In this document: positions 20,729 to 29,200 of the stretch, piece by piece
Numbering within the stretch: position 1 is the stretch's first letter
Layout: each line of letters starts with the position of its first letter
IMG/VR virus record: IMGVR_UViG_3300030117_004523
Span: 1 to 45,863 of that record
Reading direction: 5' to 3' (one strand)
Source: a virus
DNA: 45,863 nucleotides
Translations under genes and position numbers: made by a program
Notes under the pieces: model-generated
What the model was told of the DNA's origin: nothing
The model's input: the letters and a program-made list of their open reading frames with translations, nothing else
Databases searched by the model: none

Positions 20729-22081
20729 ATGAGTAGTATTAATGATGATATAGCTGAAAAGGCTATCCTGGCCAATGTGCTTAGGGACGAAGAAAATTTT
20801 GACAAAGTGTCCCCATACTTTAAAGAAGATGGAGTTATTGAAAGTTATGAGGTAAAGCTTTTGTGGGACAAGTTTACAGAACTAAAAGATAAGAAGATTC
20901 CAATAGATTTAATAAGTGTATGTAATTCTTTAACAAAAGAGGATAAACTTTTGGGTTTAACTCCAGATTTTGTAATTGAGTGTTCTGAGGTTGAGTCGGT
21001 TGAATGGCGGACTGAGACTTATGCAAGTCAACTTTACGAGAAGTTTCTACTAAGAAAGGTTGTCAAAAAATCTCAAGAGATACAAGATAAAGCTTCAGGA
21101 AATTTTCCTGATGTTTATGAGAAAATACAAGAGGCTCACACTCTTATAGGTAATCTTATAGATGTGAGACCTCAAGAGAAATTTAGTGTTGCTGACGAAT
21201 TAGGTGAAGCAATAAGCGATATAAGTTCAAAAGAAAAGAAATTAATAAATACAGGTTATGAGAGTCTTAACAGGTTCGCAGGCGGATTAACACGAGGCGA
21301 AATTACTATTATAGGTGGGAGACCTGGACATGGGAAAACAACTTGCATGCTAAACCTCCTAGTGAAAGCAGTTTCTAATGGGTATAGAGTTATATTATTC
21401 AATAGAGAGCTTCCCAATTCTGAGGTCTTTAAAAAGTTAATCTGCCTCGAATCTAATAAACTTTCATATTCAATGGTTAGGAAGGGCATATACGAACAAT
21501 CTGATTTAGATGAGCTTGATAGAGTTAGGAAAGTTATGATTGAGAAGTATGATAGTGATAATTTTCTTATGTTTGATGATATAAGGGATTTCACATCATC
21601 TGTTCCTGAAATAAAGAAGTTTAAACCTGATATAATATTTGATGACTACATACAGCTTATATGCTCATCTTCCAAGGATGATAGAAGGTTTCAGATTGAG
21701 AAGTTGGTTAATGACTACAAGTGGTTATCTAAAGAGATGCAATGTGCTACTGTTATTGTCTCTCAATTAAATAGAAATGTAGAGTATAGAGGGAATAAAG
21801 TTCCTCAGTTATCGGATTTAGCAGAGAGTGGCTCAATAGAACAAGTTGCTGAGAATGTATTCTTTGTTTTTTATGAGTACAAGGCAGACCCTAAGTCAAA
21901 CTTAGGTAGTAATGTAATAACACTTTGTGCAAGAAAGGTTAGGTATGGTGACACAGGTAGTGTAAACTTAGGGTATGATGGAGATAAGTGTACCATATAT
22001 AATGATTTAAATGAATTAGAAAATGCAAGAATAGAACAAGAAAGTCAAAGGAATATAGATACTAGTGACATCCCATTTTAA
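20729..22081 (+). CDS. DnaB-like replicative helicase with C-terminal DIPF tip
   Basis: 450 residues. The N-terminal helical domain (DIAEKAILANVLRDEENFDKVSPYF) is DnaB-like. The RecA-fold domain has Walker A GGRPGHGKTT (196-205), Walker B IIFDDYIQL (302-310) and the SQLNRN motif (345-350), followed by LSDLAESGSIEQVAENVFFVFYEY, all typical of DnaB. It would unwind the fork for host polymerase, as no phage polymerase is seen. The last residues TSDIPF imitate the SSB tip found also in the upstream SSB-like protein. AAAGG precedes the ATG by 8 bases. Confidence 0.9.
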   Translation: MSSINDDIAEKAILANVLRDEENFDKVSPYFKEDGVIESYEVKLLWDKFTELKDKKIPIDLISVCNSLTKEDKLLGLTPDFVIECSEVESVEWRTETYASQLYEKFLLRKVVKKSQEIQDKASGNFPDVYEKIQEAHTLIGNLIDVRPQEKFSVADELGEAISDISSKEKKLINTGYESLNRFAGGLTRGEITIIGGRPGHGKTTCMLNLLVKAVSNGYRVILFNRELPNSEVFKKLICLESNKLSYSMVRKGIYEQSDLDELDRVRKVMIEKYDSDNFLMFDDIRDFTSSVPEIKKFKPDIIFDDYIQLICSSSKDDRRFQIEKLVNDYKWLSKEMQCATVIVSQLNRNVEYRGNKVPQLSDLAESGSIEQVAENVFFVFYEYKADPKSNLGSNVITLCARKVRYGDTGSVNLGYDGDKCTIYNDLNELENARIEQESQRNIDTSDIPF

Positions 22082-22562
22082 TTATATAGGAGTAGACCCT
22101 GGAAAATCGGGCGGAATAACTAGGATATATGAAGGCTATATTGAGTCTTTTAAGTGCCCAGAAACTCCAGAAGAGATGAGCTATACATTTAAAAAGATGT
22201 TAAGCTTTTGTGATGTTAAGATACCTAAGAAAAATACTAAGTTAATCATGGAAAGAGTTTGGGCAAGACCAAGTAATGCTACAAGAAGCGCATTTAATTA
22301 TGGAGTTAATTATGGACAGTGGCTTGGCATTTTTGCGAGCCATGGTATAGAGCTAAATGCTATACTTCCAACAGAATGGATAAGATATTATAACTGTGAT
22401 ACAAAATTAGAATATAGTGAAAGGAAAAGATGGTTGAAAGAAAAGGCTAGTGTAATATTAAAAGATTATAAAGCACACACTTGGAAAGGTGTGGCAACAT
22501 TAAGCCTTGCTGATTCTATCTTAATAGCACATTATGGAAAACAAAAATATTTTAAAAAATAG
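22065..22562 (+). CDS. RuvC-like Holliday junction resolvase
   Basis: 165 residues from a GTG start that overlaps the helicase gene by 17 bases. The RNase H-fold resolvase motifs are YIGVDPGKSGGI (D11), IMERVWARP (E63) and TLSLADSILIAHYG (D150), in the RuvC order. The NYGVNYGQWLGIFASHGIELNAILPTEW segment is typical of phage RuvC-like enzymes. It would resolve branched DNA before packaging. The GTG is used because no ATG occurs before the conserved first strand. Confidence 0.82.
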   Translation: MTSHFNYIGVDPGKSGGITRIYEGYIESFKCPETPEEMSYTFKKMLSFCDVKIPKKNTKLIMERVWARPSNATRSAFNYGVNYGQWLGIFASHGIELNAILPTEWIRYYNCDTKLEYSERKRWLKEKASVILKDYKAHTWKGVATLSLADSILIAHYGKQKYFKK

Positions 22563-22581
22563 AAAAAACCAGGCTAGACGT

Positions 22582-22674
22582 ATGTCTATTATAAAGAAGC
22601 TCACAGGTGACGGGAGATGCTGGTGGGTACATCAATATATAATAGGTAATATGAATAGCAAAAACAGTTCTTAA
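22582..22674 (+). CDS. Doubtful 30-residue frame in the resolvase-nuclease gap
   Basis: ATG 22582 to TAA 22672-22674 codes for MSIIKKLTGDGRCWWVHQYI and ten more residues. There is no convincing ribosome binding site, and the stop lies in a hairpin. It is listed because the gap is otherwise noncoding; it may just be part of a structured leader. Confidence 0.2.
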   Translation: MSIIKKLTGDGRCWWVHQYIIGNMNSKNSS

Positions 22675-22749
22675 GAAGAACAGGGGAGAGTTCCTAACTC
22701 GTGAGACTAGGAGAGTAGCTAACCTTTCGCTGCTTGGTTTGCTCTCCCC
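22667..22749 (+). ncRNA. Candidate three-way-junction RNA element
   Basis: GTTCTT-AAG-AAGAAC (22667-22681) is a perfect hairpin. Directly after it GGGGAGAG (22683-22690) pairs with CTCTCCCC (22742-22749) and closes two inner stems: TCCTA/TAGGA (22692-22696, 22708-22712) with CTC/GAG inside, and AGTAGC/GCTGCT (22714-22719, 22729-22734, one G-U). The fold resembles a tRNA without a T arm. No T-run follows, so it is not an ordinary terminator. It may be a leader element of the nuclease gene or an independent RNA. Confidence 0.45.
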
Positions 22750-22767
22750 ATTATTAAAAAGGAATAA

Positions 22768-23235
22768 ATGATAACACTAAGAGAAGTTGTTGATATTTTT
22801 GGCAGCTTTCACATTAAAACAAGAGGAAGGTGGGTACCTATGACTGATGAATATATCAAAGGTTGGGACCTTGATTTGAAGTTCGGTAAAATGGGAGAAG
22901 ACTTTACAAGGGATGTTTTTGAAGGTAACTCTAAGGTTGAAGTAAAAACTGAAAGAGACATCTGGAAAACTACTGGAAACATAGCTATTGAAATAAGATA
23001 TAAAAATAGACCCTCAGGTATAACTACTACTGAGTCGGGGGTCTGGGTTCATCTTTTAGCTTATGATGGCAACATAGAAGGTGGTTTTATATTTAAAGTT
23101 AATGAGCTTAAGGATAAGATTAGAAAGCGAAAAAGAGATAATAATCTTAAGATTGTTATGGGGGGAGATGATAACCTAAGTCAGTTAGTTCTTCTTCCAA
23201 TAAAGGATTTATTCCCTAGCGTTAAGGAACCATAG
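22768..23235 (+). CDS. PD-(D/E)XK nuclease
   Basis: 155 residues. The active-site pattern is E44 (GKMGEDFTRDVFEG), then E58-V-K60 (SKVEVKTERD), followed by GNIAIEIRYKNRPSGITTTESGVWVHLLAYD, which resembles small phage endonucleases of this superfamily. A-A-GGAA precedes the ATG. It is the last early gene and its end overlaps the end of the leftward 8-kb gene by 14 bases. A role in DNA processing or host DNA breakdown is likely. Confidence 0.7.
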   Translation: MITLREVVDIFGSFHIKTRGRWVPMTDEYIKGWDLDLKFGKMGEDFTRDVFEGNSKVEVKTERDIWKTTGNIAIEIRYKNRPSGITTTESGVWVHLLAYDGNIEGGFIFKVNELKDKIRKRKRDNNLKIVMGGDDNLSQLVLLPIKDLFPSVKEP

Positions 23236-26200
23236 TTGCCTTTACTCCAAGTTTCTGAAGTTCTTCATCTATACTTTTTATATCTTTTAAAATTCTATTT
23301 ACTTCATTATCAGATAAAACTTGATTTTGGACCCTTTTAACTTTTTGACTCATCGCTGTTACTAGAAGTTCTTTTCTTCTTCCAGGGTCAATATCCATAT
23401 TTCCATCAAACAATATTTTCTGTATATCATATGCTTCATTTAACTGATTAATATCAAGCTCTTTATGAAGAGGGCTGTTTGAGTAAAATTTACCCGTTGA
23501 ATCATCAACAACAATATCAAACATACCTGACTCTGTATATAGAAATTTATAAAATTGCTCAATTCTTTCTTGTGTCTCTATCAAGTAGTCAATTTGATTT
23601 TGAGAAGCAGCTTTATCTTTTTCATCTAAGAAGCTCACATACTCCCAAAAAAGACTTTTCTTTGTTGATGGACTTTTATCTTTTAACTGCCCATGGTACC
23701 AATTACTTATGCTACCATTATACCATTGACCTTTTTCATTCTTAATAGGCATTAATATTTTTGGGTACATATACAAAGGTTTTCCAGACTTTCCTTTTTC
23801 TTCACTAGGGAAAAATCTAACCCTAGAATTTTTTGAAGACACAGGTTCATAAATAATTCCATCAAATCCTGTAAAGTTATTTGGAGTTAGATAATTAAAC
23901 AACTCTTTTCTAGCTGCAAGAAGAGCTTCATCAGGTTCTGTTATAACTCCTTCATCTCTTGTCATATAATCATTCATTTGAGATGTTAGGAATAAAGCCA
24001 TTGAACGCTTTAAGTCGTTCCACTCATTAGGCTTATTAAAATCAGCTCCTCTAAAAATATCTTTAATCTGCCTTTTATATTTAAGTGGAGTAAAAGAGTC
24101 TACTCTCCAGTAATTGTTTTCATCAAAAGCTGCTGTTGTTAGTTGTTGGATTTTTTTCATTCCGTTGAACTTATTCCCACTAACATAACCATATCTTCCA
24201 AGCTCATTCGGTTCATAAATAGGAGCCCAATCTGTTTTGCTTTGAGCCGATTCTTTACCGTTTGAATCTATCCACTCATAGAATCTTTTTCTTAAATCTT
24301 TAGATTTCTTTTTATAGGGATGATTACGTCTTTCTATATTTGCATCAAAAAATCTGTAAGCACCTGATTGATTTTCGGCAAATTTAGCAAACATATCAGT
24401 GTATTCATCAGGGTGACTATTTGGATGTGTAAGTCTATCAGCCATATCAAAGCCAAATCCTACCATATCACTTGCTAAATTTAATGGAGCTATATCAAAT
24501 ATTCTTGTCTTATCGTTTATTCCGTAAGCCCAAGCTGCTATTTCTCCTGCCATACTAAATGCTTCACCTCTAAATGCGTAATAGAAGAATCTTTTTATAG
24601 GCTCATCTTGATAGCTTATCTCTCTTCCCATTAAATGGTGAGCTGTGTTTTCAAGTAACCACCCATTAGCAGCACTTCCAGTCAGAATCTTTATTATTGG
24701 TGCTATCGTACCCATAACACTTCCATTTTGGTAACCCATCTTTACTAATTTATTTGATGATAGTGTTCCCATATATGCCATCTTTTTAAATAACAGTGTA
24801 TTTGTCGCCCATTTGTTATCTAAAAATCTTGGTGTAAAAGCCCTGTTGGTTGTTCCTTGAGTTCTTACAGCACCAATAACTCTAGCTTTTTGTATTGTAT
24901 TAGCATAATCAATAGCTGTAGTTGTTCTCAACTTTTCATCTTTTATTTTCATAAATTCAGGTGTTTTAACAAGGTCGGAAGCCTCTTTAAATTGGATACC
25001 ATAAGTTTCAAGCAACTCTATTTGCTTATCCGTTAAGTTGTACCAGTCTTTTAACATCCTTAATTCTTTTGAAGCATCAACTTTTTTACCCTTAGCAGGA
25101 GTAAGTTTTGAAGCTTTAAGTTTGTTTACATAAAATTCAAGAGCCTGCATAGTAACAGCATCAGTTGTATACCTATTATAATATTCCATAACTCTTGTTC
25201 CACCAATCTTAAATGGAACTTCTAAGACTTGCCTTACTCCATAAGGTATATCAACATCATATATTCTAGTACCTGCTCCAGTTAATCCAGCTTTTCTAAC
25301 ATCAGCTCTAAATTCGGGATATAAAAACTTGGTAAGATTTTTAAGGTTGAAGCCTTCAGGTGTTGCTACTAAATTCATAACTTGACCAACAAGACTATTC
25401 TTCATACCATGTATAAAAGGAGTACTAAGTTGCATTTTAGCAGAAACAGCAACAAGGGGAAGAGTTTTCCTTCTATATATATCTCCCGTAGAATTAGGGT
25501 TTCCAAAATCAAACAATTCTTTTAATGTATTTACTATAAAGTTTTTAGTATTAGAGCTTAATCCTTTAAGGTCACCTTTAGCTAATGCTTTTGCTAAATT
25601 TTCTGAGCCTCTATTCCCTTTCATCCCAGGAATACCTTCAATATAAACAAAGTTTTTAAAGAACTCTAAACCACTAAGCATTTTTGCCATAGAATAATTA
25701 TATCCACCAATAACATTATCAAAAGCCCCTTCTCCTATTTCATAGGTTGGTATTTCCTCTTGTAACCTTAGTAATCTTTTTATTCTTTTAGATTGGAAAC
25801 CCTGTGGAGTAACATAGCTAAATTTTAATTCACCTTTAGCTCTCGACATCAATGGAGACGCAGTTATTCTATTTGTTTCCATATTAAATATTGTGCCCAT
25901 TCTTGGTATAGCTTTTCTTTCTGCTATATCATTAACAATTTCCCCATTAATAGTATGTTTGTTTCCCCATTCCAAGAGTTCTTCTACTGACATTTTCTCA
26001 ATATCAACATTACCCTTTTTATACTCTTTAACTAGTATCTTACCTACCTCTTGAGAAAGGATGTCTTGGTATATAACCTCATGAGCATCAGGTTTCCCAG
26101 AATCTTTGTCGGTAGTATAGTATTTTAACATTTCATTTGAAAGTCTTCTATGACCATACGAGTCTAACCACTTCTCCCCATTTTTTCCATAAAGATTAAC

Positions 26201-29200
26201 AAATTCCTTATATTGTTTTGCAGATAAGGTACGTTTAGCAACATCACCAAGAAGAGATTTATATTGCGAGTAATAGTCTCTTATTGCTTTAATGGCTTTG
26301 CCTTCCATAGTATCAGTTCTTAACTTATAGTTATCCTTATAAGCTTTTTTAATAAAGGTTTTATAAGCCTCAGCATTCTTACCCATGTATACATCAATAA
26401 ATAATTGACCTTCTTTTATTTGGCTTTCACTTGTCATAATCCATCTTGCAATTTCTGGGTCTGTAACAGCAGCCATAATGTCTTTATACTTTTTAAGTTC
26501 CATTTTAGCAGCAGCCCTTTTTATAGGGTTCATAGAAGGAGCATAAAAAATATTACCTTTACTGTCAACTTGTTTGGATGTCGCATAAATATTCAGAAGG
26601 TTGTCTTCAAGAGCCTCTATTCTTCCCCTGTGTTTTTCAAGAACAGCTCCATAGAGTTCCAAATTATTGGCATATTCCTCACCTAATAATTTTTTCATAA
26701 CATCATTTTTGAACGTCATCCAATTTGAGCCTCTTCTAAATAAACTAAGAAAGTCAGACTTTTTTCCACTTTTCTTAATTTTGTTATCAATGTCTTTTAA
26801 AGCTGCTTCAATCTCAGGAGAACCAGATGTTTCAAAATGGTTGCTTAATATATAATCTTCAACGTATTGAAGTTGTTTAAATGATGCTCTTCTTATTGTT
26901 TCTGCTAGATTACTTCCTAAGGGCACACCAAATGCCTCTAGAATACTCATCATTTCACTTTCGCTTATTTTGAGAGTCTCAGCATGGTCCTTAACTCTTC
27001 TTTGGATTTTGTTCCAATTAAGCTTGTTTGTAGTACTCATTTTTTTAACAGGACTTAATGAAGTTACAAGAGAGTTAAACTCAATCATATCATTAATAGT
27101 ATTTTCATTAGTTAATCTGTTTGTTATTAATGCATCAGGGTTATCAAATCTTGATAATTGCTTATCGTTAGCACTACTAAGTATATCTAATATAGCATCA
27201 CTTTTTAACTTTTTATCTGCCTTGTTTATACCCATATCATTTAGGTACCTAAAGAAATTCTTTCTTGTCTCATCTTTAATCTTTTTAACATAACCTTCAG
27301 GGTCTTTCATGAACTCTGTTGCTTTTTCATATAGATTCTTAATGATTACATCACTGTTTTTTATTTTACCAATAATAGGAATATCTTTAACAATTTCTTT
27401 TTTAAAGTTTTCAAATTCATTAACCCTTCCAATAACTTTAGATAATGTCTCGGTTGCTGCGAGTGTGTATAAAGCTTGATTGTTTTGAATTTCTTTGGTA
27501 TACCCAACAGTTCCTATATTCTTTTTCTTACCAAGTTCTCCAAGCCTTTCTATCGTTCTTACTATAGACTTTTTACCTATGTCAATAATTTGTTTAGCAA
27601 CATCTGGAGTTATACCTACACCACCATGAAGCTCAATAATATTATCCTTATGTTCTAATAACTCTCTTTTTTCGTAAAAGTCTTTAAGAGTATCTCTACC
27701 CAGACGTGTAGATAAATCATAAAGGTCGGAAATGGTTGCGCCTTTGTGTTTTACGACCATTTGGTCAATAATTTTTTTAAGGTCTTCACCACCAACACGT
27801 TTAGCATCAGTTAGTATCATTCTTCTATAATCTTGAACAAAGAGTCTTTTTTTCCCACCATAAAAATCTAAACCTTTAGTGTTTTCTATAATCTTTGTAT
27901 TTACTTGGTTCAGAATTTCTCTTCCAACACTAATTTGCCCTTTCGTTTTAAATGGTTTTCCGTTAACATCTAACAATAAAAGTTCTTTTGAATTATCAGC
28001 TCTATTACCTTTTGCATCTAACATTTTTTGCCATATTTCAGGATGCAATTCTCTCATTGGGTAGTTAGTTAAATTTTCTAAACCTTTTTGTTTTGCTCCT
28101 GTTTTAACTTCTTTAATTTTACCATTAACCCAATCAATAGTGTTTACCCTTAAATATCTAAAAATAAGTGGAGAACGACCGCCTAAAACATAAAGTAAAT
28201 TTTCTGCCAAATCATATGTCTTGATAGACATTTCTTGACCTCTGTTTGTAAGTTCTTTTTTTGAAATAAAGTCTTTACCTTTACCAATTAAGGAATTAAA
28301 TGATTCTTTAATTTTTTGACGAATAGTTGGGGCGACACCACCAACATCTTCTATACTAACTCTGCCTGTTTTTCTTGTTTCTCCTATCTCTGATACTGAA
28401 GGCGAAAAACCTTTGTCTCCCATATAATCATAAGCCCATCCTTTTCGTATTTTTTGAACTGAAGCTTCGGTTCCTGTGCCAAAGAATGTAGAAATCGCAT
28501 TATTAAACCTATTTCTAGCTCCAGATTTTTCGTATATACCACCTTTATTATCGTTTACCCATTCAATATATTCGGTAGTTAATTCTCTATTAGTATCAGA
28601 TAAGCTTCTTATACCCTTTGAATGTAAATATTTAACATAGTCTATAATTTCCATAATCTTTTTAGGGTTTCTATAACTGTCTACTTGAGCAATGTATTTG
28701 TTTATTCCATAATACAATTCATTTGCTAATTGTTGTGATATTTCACCATTTTTAAGAGAACTATCAATGTATTCTCCAATCGTTTTTCCTTTTAATTTTT
28801 GTGGTTTTAATTTAAAAACGCTGTTATCTTTAATAGTATTAAAATCTGCTGCTGCTAAGTCTTGGTCACGTTTTTGTGTAGGCTCTACATCAACTTCTTT
28901 TCTGTATTTTTTGATTAATGCATCAACCTTATCTTCAATGATATAACCTTTCCCTGTATCTGGGTCCATTATTTTACTTTGTATATCTTTACTATTCATA
29001 ACGTCTTCAACACTAACAGGTTTACCTGTGACTTTTTCCATCAATATTGCGAGCTCTTCAATTTTACCCTTTAAAGGGTCTGAAGATTTAATGTCTTGCT
29101 CAGTTCTTTTTTCTACTTCTAAGACAGACATTGGATTAATATCATTTAATATTCTTTTTAACGATTTATTATAAAAATCTTCAGTAATTTGTTGTTTTTT

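Noticed and set aside
21549-21558. ATGATAGTGA in the helicase gene and GATGATAGTG at 24756 as further copies of the repeat.
   Set aside because: Both match only 10 bases and lie inside long genes far from starts; the second is antisense to its gene. Chance matches cannot be excluded.
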